From Hymenobacter edaphi (GTDB lineage: Bacteria; Bacteroidota; Bacteroidia; Cytophagales; Hymenobacteraceae), in NCBI RefSeq assembly GCF_003258365.1, contig NZ_QHKM01000001.1, positions 186,001 to 250,000 of the forward strand: a stretch of 64,000 nt of DNA, given 5' to 3'. Under the pieces are notes generated by a model. The model had not been told where the DNA came from and searched no databases. It saw only the letters and a list, made by a program, of their open reading frames with translations. This document shows, piece by piece, positions 17,552 to 26,055 of this stretch. Position 1 is the first letter of the stretch; every line of letters begins with the position of its first letter. Both the position numbers and the translations under genes were made by a program.

Positions 17552-18875
17552 TGAGCGGAAATTCGGGCAAGTGCGTGGCGGCGGGCACACCGGCGGGGCG
17601 CAATACCAGCTCGCGCATGGCCCGCAGCACCTCGTACACCAGGGCCAGCTCTTCGTCGCGGATGCAGTAGGGCGGCAGCACGTACACGATGTTGCCGAGC
17701 GGGCGCAGCACCACGCCGCGCTGCAGACCCAGGGCGTAAAACTCGTCGCGCAGGCGGCTGAAGTAGGAGGAGCTGCCATCGGCCCCGAACTCTACGGCCA
17801 GGATGGTACCCCGCTGGCGCACGGCCCGGATGCCGGGCAGCCCGCGCAGCTCCTCGGCAAACGCGGCGTGGCGGGCTTCGATGCGCGCCCGGTCGGCGGC
17901 CGACTCCGGGGTGAGCAGCAGCTCCAGGCTGGCCAGGCCGGCGGCGCAGGCCACGGGGTTGGCGGTGTAGGAGTGGCCGTGGAAGAAGGTGCGGGCCCGG
18001 TCCTCGCTCAGAAACGCCTCGTAAATGGCGGCCGTGCAGGTGGTGGCGCCCAGGGCCATGGTGCCGCCGGTCAGGCCCTTCGACAGGCAGAACAGATCGG
18101 GCTGCTCCTGCAGAAACTCGGCGGCGAACAGGCGGCCGGTGCGCCCGAAGCCGGTCATCACCTCGTCGGCAATGCAGAGCGCACCGGCCGCGTGGCAGCG
18201 GCGGATGAGCGCGTCGAGGGCGGCGGGCTCGTACATCACCATGCCGGCCGTGCCCAGCACCAGCGGCTCGAAGATGAAGGCGGCCACGGCGTGCGTTGTC
18301 AGGATGGCATCGAGCTGGGCCAGGGCCTCGGCTTCGCGGCCGGGCACCGGCACGTCGATGTACTGCACGTCGAAGAGCAAGTCGGCAAAAGGTGCGGTGA
18401 AGGCCGAGCGCGCACTCACCGCCATGGCCCCGAACGTGTCGCCGTGGTAAGAGTCGCGGAAGGCCACCAGGGTGCGGCGCTCGGGCTGGCCCAGGTGGTA
18501 GAAGTACTGCACGGCCATTTTCAGGGCCACTTCGATGGCCGTGGCGCCGTTGTCGGAGTAGAACACCCGGCGCTGGTTGGCGGGCAGCACGCGCAGCAGC
18601 CCCTCGGCCAGCTCCACGGCCGGGGCGTGGGTGAAGCCGGCAAACATCACGTGGGCCAGCGTGCCGAGCTGCTCGCTCACGCGCCGGGCAATAGCGGGGT
18701 GGGCGTGGCCGTGCAGGTTCACCCACCACGAGGCCACGGCGTCGAGGTAGCGGCGGCCGTCGGCGGCCAGCAGCCAGGCCCCCTCGCCGCCGACCACTGC
18801 AATGGGCAGCGGGGCGGTTTGCATCTGGGTGTACGGGTGCCAGAGGACGGCGGCGTCGCGTTCGGCTAAGGTCAT
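17544..18875 (-). CDS. bioA: Adenosylmethionine-8-amino-7-oxononanoate aminotransferase
   Basis: The 443-aa PLP enzyme converts 7-keto-8-aminopelargonate to 7,8-diaminopelargonate with S-adenosylmethionine as amino donor. WHPYTQMQ near residue 12 and ASWWVNLHGHAHP are BioA-specific substrate motifs. YSDNGATAIEVALKMA binds PLP phosphate, ADEVMTGFGRTG has the ring-contacting Asp, and K266 in CLSKGLTGG is the Schiff-base lysine. The TAA stop overlaps the start of the ketosynthase gene. A 231-bp gap with small hairpin repeats separates it from bioD. Confidence 0.96.
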   Translation of the reverse strand: MTLAERDAAVLWHPYTQMQTAPLPIAVVGGEGAWLLAADGRRYLDAVASWWVNLHGHAHPAIARRVSEQLGTLAHVMFAGFTHAPAVELAEGLLRVLPANQRRVFYSDNGATAIEVALKMAVQYFYHLGQPERRTLVAFRDSYHGDTFGAMAVSARSAFTAPFADLLFDVQYIDVPVPGREAEALAQLDAILTTHAVAAFIFEPLVLGTAGMVMYEPAALDALIRRCHAAGALCIADEVMTGFGRTGRLFAAEFLQEQPDLFCLSKGLTGGTMALGATTCTAAIYEAFLSEDRARTFFHGHSYTANPVACAAGLASLELLLTPESAADRARIEARHAAFAEELRGLPGIRAVRQRGTILAVEFGADGSSSYFSRLRDEFYALGLQRGVVLRPLGNIVYVLPPYCIRDEELALVYEVLRAMRELVLRPAGVPAATHLPEFPLND

Positions 18876-18982
18876 GTCGGGGAAGAAAAAGCGAATGAAT
18901 TGGCAGCGAAGTGCGCTGAAACGGCGGGGCCAAGCCGTCGAAAAGCGCCGGCTAAGCAGCTGTTTTTAGCGGCGCCAGGCGG

Positions 18983-19077
18983 ATGTAGAGACGCATATTT
19001 GCGTCTCGTCGCCCGCGCCGCGTGGTGTCGTCATTCAACCGGGATGGTCAACGAGGAGACGCCGGTATGCGCCTCTG
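18983..19077. repeat. Two related small hairpin repeats between bioA and bioD
   Basis: GAGACGCA-TATT-TGCGTCTC (18988-19007) is a perfect 8-bp-stem hairpin. A diverged copy (19056-19075) begins GAGACGC and ends GCGCCTC. This small dispersed palindrome is a REP-type sequence. It occupies the only large gap in the biotin cluster and could shape mRNA stability. Confidence 0.6.
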
Positions 19078-19106
19078 CCCCGGGCCGACGGTGCCCAACT
19101 CCAGCC

Positions 19107-19808
19107 TTAGCCGGGGTTGGGGTTGGGCGAAGCGGCCGGCGCGGGCGCGTCGGCGGGCGGCCACTGCACCTGCCGGGCGTAGGCTGCCACCACCTGGGGC
19201 GTCAGGGCAGTTTCCTCGCGCAGGCGCAGCAGCACCGGCGCGTCGGTGTAGGCCCGGATGGCGTCTTCCGTGATGGGGTCGTCGGGACCGTTGAAGACCA
19301 GCCCGCGCACCCGAATGCCGCGCTGCCGCAGCACTTCCAGGGTGAGCAGGGTGTGGTTGATGGAGCCCAGGTAGTGCCGGCTGACCACCACTACGGCCAG
19401 CCCCAGCTGCTGCACCACGTCGGCCACCAGCAGGCCGGGCGCCAGCGGCACCAGCAGCCCGCCCGCGCCCTCCACCACCAGGTGATTGGGCGTGTCGGGC
19501 AGCTGAAAGTCAGTGGCCCGGATCAGCACGCCCTCGGCGGCGGCGGCGCGGTGGGGCGAGGCGGCCAGCTGCAGGCGGTGCCGCTCGGGGTGGAAGCTGC
19601 TGCCCGGGTGCGTGACGAGGCGGCGCACTTCGTCGAGGTCGGTGTGGGCGAGGCCGCCGGCCTGCACGGGCTTCCAGTAGTCGGCGCCGAGGCGTTGGGT
19701 GAGGATGGCGGCGGCCACGGTCTTGCCCACGTCGGTGCCGATGCCGGTGACGAAGAGCTGTTCCGGGCGCTCAGGCCAGCGCTGCACGGAGGGCGGAAAC
19801 GAGGCCAT
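19107..19808 (-). CDS. bioD: Dethiobiotin synthase
   Basis: The 233-aa ATP-dependent enzyme closes the ureido ring of dethiobiotin from 7,8-diaminopelargonate and CO2. LFVTGIGTDVGKT (residues 18-30) contains the modified P-loop. YWKPVQAG supplies the catalytic lysine, VEGAGGLLVPLA binds magnesium and substrate, and LVFNGPDDPI is the base-recognition loop. The start at 19808 overlaps the end of bioF by 38 nt. No better ATG exists, so translational coupling is likely. The C-terminus is proline-rich. Confidence 0.95.
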   Translation of the reverse strand: MASFPPSVQRWPERPEQLFVTGIGTDVGKTVAAAILTQRLGADYWKPVQAGGLAHTDLDEVRRLVTHPGSSFHPERHRLQLAASPHRAAAAEGVLIRATDFQLPDTPNHLVVEGAGGLLVPLAPGLLVADVVQQLGLAVVVVSRHYLGSINHTLLTLEVLRQRGIRVRGLVFNGPDDPITEDAIRAYTDAPVLLRLREETALTPQVVAAYARQVQWPPADAPAPAASPNPNPG

Positions 19809-20934
19809 CGATGTCGGATTCGGAGTTGAAGCTGTGCACGATAATGCGCAGGCACTGCTGCCCGGCGGGTACGGTGGGCGGCACGATGGCGCGCACGTCG
19901 AAGCCGGCCTGCTGCACCCGCGCCGCCACCGCCCGCACCTGCGCCGAGCTGAGCTGCGGCAGGCGCAGGGGCTGAATGACGCCCGGCCCGGCCGGGGCTT
20001 CGGCGCCGGGCAGGGTGGCCAGCTGCCCGGCCAGGTAGGCGGCCCGGCTTCGGAGCAGCTGCCGCTCGGCGTCTAGGCTGGGCAGCAGCTCATAGGCCGC
20101 CTGCAGGGCCGCCACGGTGTAAGCGGGCAGGGCGGTGGTGTAGATGAAAGGCCGGCTGAAGTTCAGCAGGTAGTCGCGCAGCAGGGCCGGGCCCACCACG
20201 GCCGCGCCCTGTCCGCCCAGCGCCTTGCCGAAGGTGACGACGCGGGCCAGCACCTGCGCCTGCAGGCCTAGCTCGGCCACCAGCCCGGCGCCCTGCGGTC
20301 CGTACACGCCCACGCTGTGCGCCTCATCCACCACCAGGTGCGCGCCGCAATCCTGGCAGATGGCGGCCAGCTCCCGCAGCGGGGCCTGGTCGCCGCCCAT
20401 CGAGTACACCGCCTCCACGGCCACGAAGACCGACGCTCCGGCCGGGAGCGGCAGGCCGGCGAGGCGGCGGCGCAGGTCGGCCCCGTCGTTGTGGCGGAAG
20501 CCGTAGGCCGTAGCGAAGGAGCCGCGGATGCCGTCCTTCACCGAGGCGTGCGAGGCTTCGTCGTAGAGAATCACGTCGGCGCGCTGGGGCACGGCGGCGA
20601 AGAAGCCGTGGTTGGCAGCGTAGCCCGAGGTGAAGAGCAGGGCGGCTTCGGCGGCGTGCAGGGCGGCAATCCGGGCCTCCAGCGCTTCGGCCGCAGCCGA
20701 ATTGCCGGTGAGCAGGCGGGCGCCGGTGCTGCCGAGGCCCGCCTGCTCACCGGCCACCGCCTGCTGCACGGCGGCGCGCAGGGCCGGGTGCCGGCTCAGG
20801 CCGAGGTAGTCGTTGGAGGCAAAATCGACCAGCGCGGCCGCCGGCGCGGGCGGCAGGCGGCGGCGGGTGCCGGCCTGCTCGCGCTGCTGCAGCTGCCGGG
20901 CCAGGCGGTCGAGGAGGGAAGAAGCTTCGGGCAT
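19771..20934 (-). CDS. bioF: 8-amino-7-oxononanoate synthase
   Basis: The 387-aa alpha-oxoamine synthase condenses L-alanine with pimeloyl-thioester, using [16 protein letters not shown] and [14 protein letters not shown] are family hallmarks, [12 protein letters not shown] forms the cofactor pocket, [15 protein letters not shown] and [12 protein letters not shown] include the PLP-stacking His and Asp, and K237 in VTFGKALGG binds PLP. It is the first committed enzyme after pimeloyl formation. It lies upstream of and overlaps bioD. Confidence 0.95.
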   Translation of the reverse strand: MPEASSLLDRLARQLQQREQAGTRRRLPPAPAAALVDFASNDYLGLSRHPALRAAVQQAVAGEQAGLGSTGARLLTGNSAAAEALEARIAALHAAEAALLFTSGYAANHGFFAAVPQRADVILYDEASHASVKDGIRGSFATAYGFRHNDGADLRRRLAGLPLPAGASVFVAVEAVYSMGGDQAPLRELAAICQDCGAHLVVDEAHSVGVYGPQGAGLVAELGLQAQVLARVVTFGKALGGQGAAVVGPALLRDYLLNFSRPFIYTTALPAYTVAALQAAYELLPSLDAERQLLRSRAAYLAGQLATLPGAEAPAGPGVIQPLRLPQLSSAQVRAVAARVQQAGFDVRAIVPPTVPAGQQCLRIIVHSFNSESDIDGLVSALRAALA

Positions 20935-20973
20935 GGTACATCAGGGCCGCAGCGCGGGCGCCGCGGCAGGGGC

Positions 20974-21240
20974 TCAGGCCTCGAACCGGCCCGCCGCCAG
21001 CCACACCGAGCCGTCCTGGCCGAAGGTGCGGGCCGTGATGATGACCCACTCCGAGTCCACCTCCACCCGGTCGCCGACGGCGGGCAGGGTGCGGTGGCGC
21101 TGCCACACCAGGTTCACCGCCGCCCCGATTTTGTCTTCGAGGTCGGTGATGAGTTCCTGGGCCACCAGCGAATCGGGGTGCTGCTGGCGCAGGTGCTCGG
21201 CGTAGGCGTGGTCAAGGTTGAGGTCGAAGAGAATATCCAC
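20974..21240 (-). CDS. Unknown 88-aa protein within the biotin cluster
   Basis: MDILFDLNLDHAYAEHLRQQ opens a short helical part. Residues about 45-85 form a beta-rich end (LPAVGDRVEVDSEWVIITARTF, GSVWLAAGRFEA), like a small SH3-type barrel. It is read in the same direction as bioB and bioF, 39 nt before the bioF start. Position suggests co-expression with biotin genes but no biotin function is known to me. Confidence 0.7.
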   Translation of the reverse strand: MDILFDLNLDHAYAEHLRQQHPDSLVAQELITDLEDKIGAAVNLVWQRHRTLPAVGDRVEVDSEWVIITARTFGQDGSVWLAAGRFEA

Positions 21241-21389
21241 AAGTCTTAGGGGATGAGGGTAAACGGGTAGGAGGGTACGAGTTTGAGTGAATAGGAGTTC
21301 GGAAAGTAGCCGGGCTCAGGCGCCTGCAAGCGCCGCAGACCGGACTGCCCAATTACCTCCTCAATTCCTGCCCCCGTACCCTCTGGCCC

Positions 21390-22382
21390 TTAAACTGCGG
21401 CCAGCACGGTGGCGCCTTCGGGCACGTGGTTTTTGAAGGCGGCGCGCGGGGTCAGGCCTAGCAGGGCAAACATTTCCTTGTCGGCGTCGAAGTCGGGGTT
21501 AGGCGTGGTCAGCAGCTTTTCGCCGGAGAAGATGGAGTTGGCGCCGGCCAGAAAGCACAGCGCCTGCTCCGTCACCGGCATTTCCTGGCGGCCGGCCGAG
21601 AGGCGTACCATCGTGCCGGGCATCAGGATGCGGGCCGTGGCAATCATGCGCAGCATTTCCCACACGCTCACGCGCGGCTGCTCGGCCAGCGGCGTGCCCT
21701 CCACCGGCACCAGCGCATTCACCGGCACCGATTCAGGGTGGGCCGGCAGCGTGGCCAGGGTGTGCAGCATCTTCACGCGGTCCTCGTCGGTTTCGCCCAG
21801 CCCGATGATGCCGCCCGAGCAGACGGAAATACCGGCCTTGCGCACGTGCTCCAGCGTGTCGAGCCGGTCGTCGTAGGTGCGGGTGGTGATGATGTTCGAG
21901 TAGTGGTCTTCGCTGGTGTCGAGGTTGTGGTTGTAGGCGTAGAGGCCAGCCTGCTTGAGGCGCTCGGCTTGGTACTCGTTGAGCATGCCCAGGGTGCAGC
22001 ACACTTCCAGGCCGAGGTTGTTGACTTCCGTCACCATGCCGAGCACGCGGTCGAAGTCGCGGTTGTCGCGCACTTCGCGCCAGGCGGCGCCCATGCAGAA
22101 GCGGGTCGAGCCGGCGTCCTTGGCGCGCTGGGCGGCCGCAATGACCTCCGCGTCGGGCAGTAGTTTGTGGGCCTGCACGCCGGTGTGGTAGCGGGCGGCC
22201 TGGGGGCAGTAGGCGCAGTCTTCGGGGCAGCCGCCGGTTTTCACCGAGAGCAGCGTGCACACCTGTACTTCGCCGGTGGTTTGGTGCTGGCGGTGCACTT
22301 CGCTGGCCTGGGCTACGAGCTGCAGCACGGGTTGGTGGTAGAGGGCGTGAACTTCGGCCAGCGTCCAGTCGGTACGGAGCAT
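21390..22382 (-). CDS. bioB: Biotin synthase (radical SAM)
   Basis: The 330-aa enzyme inserts sulfur into dethiobiotin. The radical-SAM cysteines are C52, C56 and C59 in [12 protein letters not shown] and bind the 4Fe-4S cluster. [10 protein letters not shown], the YNHNLDTS segment and RLSAGRQEM near the 2Fe-2S ligand arginine are all present, and the cluster cysteines (CMGAAWR, VCCTLGM, VCSGG) are intact. ATG 22382 gives the usual length. Downstream are the 88-aa orf and bioF. Upstream lies a hairpin (22439-22475) in the expected leader. Confidence 0.97.
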   Translation of the reverse strand: MLRTDWTLAEVHALYHQPVLQLVAQASEVHRQHQTTGEVQVCTLLSVKTGGCPEDCAYCPQAARYHTGVQAHKLLPDAEVIAAAQRAKDAGSTRFCMGAAWREVRDNRDFDRVLGMVTEVNNLGLEVCCTLGMLNEYQAERLKQAGLYAYNHNLDTSEDHYSNIITTRTYDDRLDTLEHVRKAGISVCSGGIIGLGETDEDRVKMLHTLATLPAHPESVPVNALVPVEGTPLAEQPRVSVWEMLRMIATARILMPGTMVRLSAGRQEMPVTEQALCFLAGANSIFSGEKLLTTPNPDFDADKEMFALLGLTPRAAFKNHVPEGATVLAAV

Positions 22383-22438
22383 AAAGCGGTGGGAGAGGTT
22401 GTGGAGAATAAGGAGCAGCCGTTCGGGGCAACGAAAAC

Positions 22439-22557
22439 GGCCCGCCAACGCCGCAGGGGGCAGCTTTGGCGGGCCGAAGGTAGGAGAGAAGCTTGATTTA
22501 GTTTCGCCGCGGCCCCGGAAGCGGCCGGGCAACGCCGCGGCCGCTTCCGGGGCCGCG
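22439..22557. repeat. Two GC-rich hairpins in the bioB upstream region
   Basis: GGCCCGCCAA (22439-22448) pairs with 22466-22475. A longer perfect 20-bp stem (22508-22527 with 22538-22557, 10-nt loop) follows. They lie between the terminator at 22571-22620 and the bioB start, so the first at least may be in the bioB 5' leader. No known riboswitch consensus is recognised. Confidence 0.5.
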
Positions 22558-22570
22558 GGCCGCCGTACTG

Positions 22571-22620
22571 CCCCAACGCAAAGGCCCTGACGCGTTTGCG
22601 CCAGGGCCTTTGCGTTGGGG
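22571..22620. terminator. 19-bp perfect hairpin downstream of a T9SS gene
   Basis: The stem 22571-22589 pairs exactly with 22602-22620 over a 12-nt loop, 14 nt after the stop of the minus-strand T9SS gene. It likely ends that transcript before the biotin cluster. Confidence 0.75.
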
Positions 22621-22634
22621 GAAGAACCCACCGA

Positions 22635-24389
22635 TTACTCGCGGACCACTTTCGTGACGAACTGCTTGGTCTTGGTTCGCACCGTGGCCACGTATATGCC
22701 GGGTGCCAGGGAATAAACGCGGGGCAACTCCACGGTGGTGACGCCCGCTACCAGCTGAACGGCCTGGCTCAGGATCATGCGGCCCAGGCGGTCCTGCAGC
22801 GTCAGCGTGGCCGGCTCCGTCGCGGCGGCGTTGATGCGCAGCTTCAGGTTGTCGCGGAACGGGTTCGGAAAGGCTTCCATCACCAGCTCCTTGTCGCCCG
22901 ATACCCAGAGCGCAACCAGCGGCGACATGGTTTCGGTGCCGTCGTGGTCTACCTGGCGCAGGCGGTAGTACAGCAGGGCCTGGCCGTAGCGGCCAACGCG
23001 CTCATCCACAAACTGGTAGTCGGAGCGGCCCAGCGAATTGCCGCGGCCCGCCACCTGCCCCACCGGCTGAAAACGGTGCCCGTCGGTGCTGACCTCGACC
23101 AGGAAGTGGCTGTTGTTGTGCTCCGTGGCCGTGGACCAGCGCAGCAGCGCGTCGGCCCCGCGGCCCTGGGCCGTGAAGTGCAGCAGCTCCACGGGCAGCG
23201 GGTTGCTGACGTTGCTCACCGTCCAGCGGGAAAACGAAGGCGCATTTACCGTGATGGAGCGCGTGGCCGACGCATTGGCTTCGCCGCCCACCGGCCGCCA
23301 GGGGTCGGCTGCCGTTTCCTGCTTCCAGACCCGGGCCTGCGTAAACGTGAGCCCGTTGTCATTGTCCGCCACCCAGTTGAAGGTCACGGGAACCGGCGCA
23401 GTCGGCTGCGTCGTCGGCGTAATTTCCCAAATCTGGTCGATGCCCTTGATCAGGCCGCTGGCCGGATTGGTGCCGTAGCTCACGCCCGCGCTTTGCAGGC
23501 CGGCGGTCCGTTTCACCGTCACCGTGCCCAGGGGGCTGGTGGCATTGATAGTCACCCCGTTGCCGAAGCTGGTCATGCCGCTGACGTTGTTGGCCTGCGT
23601 TATCAGGTTGCCTTTCACGTAGCGGCCGGCAGTTTCGCCCGTAACCGATGCGCCCACTGCCATCGTAATGGCCGACGTCGCCGACGTTTGCACCATGCCG
23701 CGGGTAAACGCGAGCAGCGAGCTGATGGTCAGGTCGTTGTTGACGACAACCGCGCCGGCGGACTTGTCAATCGTGAGCTTTGCCAGCGCCGCGCCGTTGG
23801 TGACCAGGGTCTGGTTGCCGCTGCCGTTGAGTACCAGGCCGCCCGACCCCAGGCCCGTCGTGTTGGTGGCATAATTAACATTGCCGGCAACCGTTGCCGA
23901 AGGCACATTCAGGGTCCCGTTAACCGTCAAATCACCGCTTACACTCAACGCTCCGTTGGTGCTAAGCGAGGCACCACTAGCTACGCTCAGCGAAGTGCAG
24001 TTGATAGCGCCGGTGGCGTAAAGGGAGGTGCTGCTGGTTACCGTCAGGGAACCGCAGGTGATGGTGGACGCCGCGTACGGAGCCGGAGGATAATAGTAGA
24101 CCGGCTGCCAGTAGGTGCTGTAGCAGGTGCGGCGGTTTGGCCACGAGCCGCAGCTGTAGCTCGTGGTGTAGTAGTAGCCGCGGTCCTGATAGGGCTGGGG
24201 CGAAACGACCACGGCCGTATTGCTGCCGGGCACCACGCCCGTGTTCCAGTTCTGGGGGTTGTGCCAATCCGACGAAACATTGCCGGTCCAGTAGGTTTGG
24301 GCCTGGGCGGTGCTCAGGCCCAGCAGCAGGAATGCCAGGAGGCCGACCAAGCGGCGTGTGAGCAGCTTGCCAGGTAAAAATGGACTCAT
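22635..24389 (-). CDS. T9SS type A surface protein with beta-helix-like repeats
   Basis: The 584-aa protein has signal peptide LLTRRLVGLLAFLLLGLSTAQAQ. The start TYWTGNVSSDWHNPQNWNTG is the typical Bacteroidota 'WTG...W.NP.NW..G.VP' opening. A Tyr-rich patch (residues 68-104) and Ser/Thr-rich repeats follow (SLTVTSSTSLYATGAINC, LSVASGASLSTNGALSVSGD), likely a beta-helix. A FN3-like segment PVELLHFTAQGRGADALLRWSTATE precedes the C-terminal T9SS type A domain (EAFPNPFRDNLKLRI, LAPGIYVATVRT, KVVRE). Predicted adhesive or structural surface protein. Confidence 0.88.
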   Translation of the reverse strand: MSPFLPGKLLTRRLVGLLAFLLLGLSTAQAQTYWTGNVSSDWHNPQNWNTGVVPGSNTAVVVSPQPYQDRGYYYTTSYSCGSWPNRRTCYSTYWQPVYYYPPAPYAASTITCGSLTVTSSTSLYATGAINCTSLSVASGASLSTNGALSVSGDLTVNGTLNVPSATVAGNVNYATNTTGLGSGGLVLNGSGNQTLVTNGAALAKLTIDKSAGAVVVNNDLTISSLLAFTRGMVQTSATSAITMAVGASVTGETAGRYVKGNLITQANNVSGMTSFGNGVTINATSPLGTVTVKRTAGLQSAGVSYGTNPASGLIKGIDQIWEITPTTQPTAPVPVTFNWVADNDNGLTFTQARVWKQETAADPWRPVGGEANASATRSITVNAPSFSRWTVSNVSNPLPVELLHFTAQGRGADALLRWSTATEHNNSHFLVEVSTDGHRFQPVGQVAGRGNSLGRSDYQFVDERVGRYGQALLYYRLRQVDHDGTETMSPLVALWVSGDKELVMEAFPNPFRDNLKLRINAAATEPATLTLQDRLGRMILSQAVQLVAGVTTVELPRVYSLAPGIYVATVRTKTKQFVTKVVRE

Positions 24390-24702
24390 CAAGGAGGGGT
24401 ATTAGGGCAAAAAGGAATGGTCCGTACGCCGGGCACAACCACCCTCTTACCTGCCCAGCATCAAGATGTAGTGCTGGAGAAAACAGGGTGGACGGAAAAG
24501 TGCAGGACGCGGTTCGTATAGTAAAAGTAAAACATTAGGACTGTGTATTACAATAATATCTTTATTTTAATAATAAAAATATAACATTTTATAATAAAAG
24601 TCATAAACATTTTGCCGAAAGCATCGTCAGCGCAAATGGCTGGTTTGCGGCTGAAGAGTAGGCCCTGGCCCGGGTGCTGGCGGGGGATAGGGCGGTGCAA
24701 GG
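24390..24702. other. AT-rich intergenic region upstream of a T9SS gene
   Basis: Most of 24535-24612 is A/T (TTTATTTTAATAATAAAAA and similar), a sharp contrast to the flanks. It lies upstream of the minus-strand T9SS gene starting at 24389 and after the stop of the haloperoxidase gene (24703). It likely holds that gene's promoter. No exact TAnnTTTG box was found on the minus strand, and no gene is present. Confidence 0.45.
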
Positions 24703-26055
24703 TTAGGGGGCGGGGGCTGCGGCCACATCCGCACGGTGGTCGAGCAGCCGGGGCAGGGCCCAGGTGGCGTAAGCCAGGCCCGCTTGCTGGCCCCGCTCAA
24801 TGGCGTCCCGGAAATGAATGCCTCCGTAGAGGCGCGAAATGGCAGCCTCCGCCGCCGCCTGCCGAAACGAAGTGAAACGCCGCGTTGGTAAGCCATACGA
24901 CTGCTCCGTGGCATCGGCGTAGGCGAAGTCGGGCCCGAAGTAGCGGGTGAGAACTTCGGCGGCGGCAGTTGAAATAACGGAGTGCCCGCTGAGGTACTCC
25001 GGGAACGGCGGCGTCTGCAGCAGCGGTTTCCAGGTGGGGTCTACGTAGCGGCGGATGACCGTTTCGGGCCGGATGCGGTTGCTGCGGTACTTCTCGTCCC
25101 AGCAGCAGATAAAGGCATCGGTGAGCACCACCGCCAGCACCGCGTGAATCTGCAGGGTTTGGGCAAAAGCAGTGTTGCGCTGCCGGCAGGCGGTGCCTGC
25201 AATAGCCATCCAGTGCCCCCCCGGCGACATTTTTTTGAGCCCCAGGCGCAAATGGCCGTCTTCGCGCAGCGCAAAGGGGTTACAGTCCCAGAACGCCGCA
25301 ATGGTGCGTTGTTCCGCCGTCAGCGTGCGGCTGGTCTGGTACACCTCCCGCATGAGGCCGGCAAAGCCGGAACCGGGCAGCGAATCGAAGGCGGTGGGGG
25401 GAACGGGCCGGAACTGCGCGGCCGAAGTCAGCACAAACGGTCGTACCCGGTTGAAATACGGCTCCACCGCGCCGAAAAAGGCCGGTGGCGTGGGGCTCCA
25501 GTAGGCCCGGCCGGCCGTGGGCGTGTAGCGCGGGTAGTTGCTGATGCGGTTGTAGCCGTCCTGCTTGGCATAGGCCAGCAGCGCCGTGCCCACCTGCTGC
25601 CCGTACGCCTGCGCTTCCGCCACTACCTCTTCGGGCACGCCGCTGCGGCGGCAGCTGTCACCCAGGGCCGTGACGGCCGCCGCCAGCTGCGTGCCCGAGG
25701 GCTGGAGCTTGCCGGCCGTGTGCAGCATGGCAAACAGCGCGGCCAGCTGCGGCGCCTGGCAGCGCCGCGCGGGCCGGGCCAGCCGCGGGTAGTCGCGCAG
25801 GCGGCCGTGCATCGACACCAGGGCGGAATCTGACTGCGCCAGGACCTCGTAGCCGGCCAGCATGGCATAAGCGTAAAAGCGGGCGGCCAGGGGCGGATTG
25901 GTCACGTCCTGGCGCATGAGCCGCTGCATGCGGTCGACCACCCAGTTGATGCGGGCAGCGGGCATCGCGTACGACACTGGCTGGGGCGCGCGTCGGCAGG
26001 CCGGCCCCACGGCCAGGCCGGTGGCCAGTAGCAACAGAAAGATAACGGACCTCAT
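24703..26055 (-). CDS. Vanadium-dependent haloperoxidase / PAP2-fold secreted protein
   Basis: The 450-aa protein has a hydrophobic N-terminus ending VGPACRRAP (imperfect lipobox, so lipoprotein or cleaved signal). The PAP2 phosphate/vanadate pocket is present: KYRSNRIRPETVIRRY, PPFPEYLSGHSVIS and SRLYGGIHFRDAIERG give the Lys/Arg, Ser-Gly-His and Arg-x-His motifs. The helical body (TSRTLTAEQRTIAAFWDCNP) fits vanadium haloperoxidases rather than phosphatases. ATG 26055 overlaps the stop of the CRTAC1 gene by 4 nt, so they form a coupled pair. Whether vanadate is bound is not shown by sequence alone. Confidence 0.88.
   Translation of the reverse strand: MRSVIFLLLLATGLAVGPACRRAPQPVSYAMPAARINWVVDRMQRLMRQDVTNPPLAARFYAYAMLAGYEVLAQSDSALVSMHGRLRDYPRLARPARRCQAPQLAALFAMLHTAGKLQPSGTQLAAAVTALGDSCRRSGVPEEVVAEAQAYGQQVGTALLAYAKQDGYNRISNYPRYTPTAGRAYWSPTPPAFFGAVEPYFNRVRPFVLTSAAQFRPVPPTAFDSLPGSGFAGLMREVYQTSRTLTAEQRTIAAFWDCNPFALREDGHLRLGLKKMSPGGHWMAIAGTACRQRNTAFAQTLQIHAVLAVVLTDAFICCWDEKYRSNRIRPETVIRRYVDPTWKPLLQTPPFPEYLSGHSVISTAAAEVLTRYFGPDFAYADATEQSYGLPTRRFTSFRQAAAEAAISRLYGGIHFRDAIERGQQAGLAYATWALPRLLDHRADVAAAPAP

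Noticed and set aside
22383-22438. BirA operator before bioB
   Set aside because: No dyad resembling known BirA or BioR boxes found close to the start codon.
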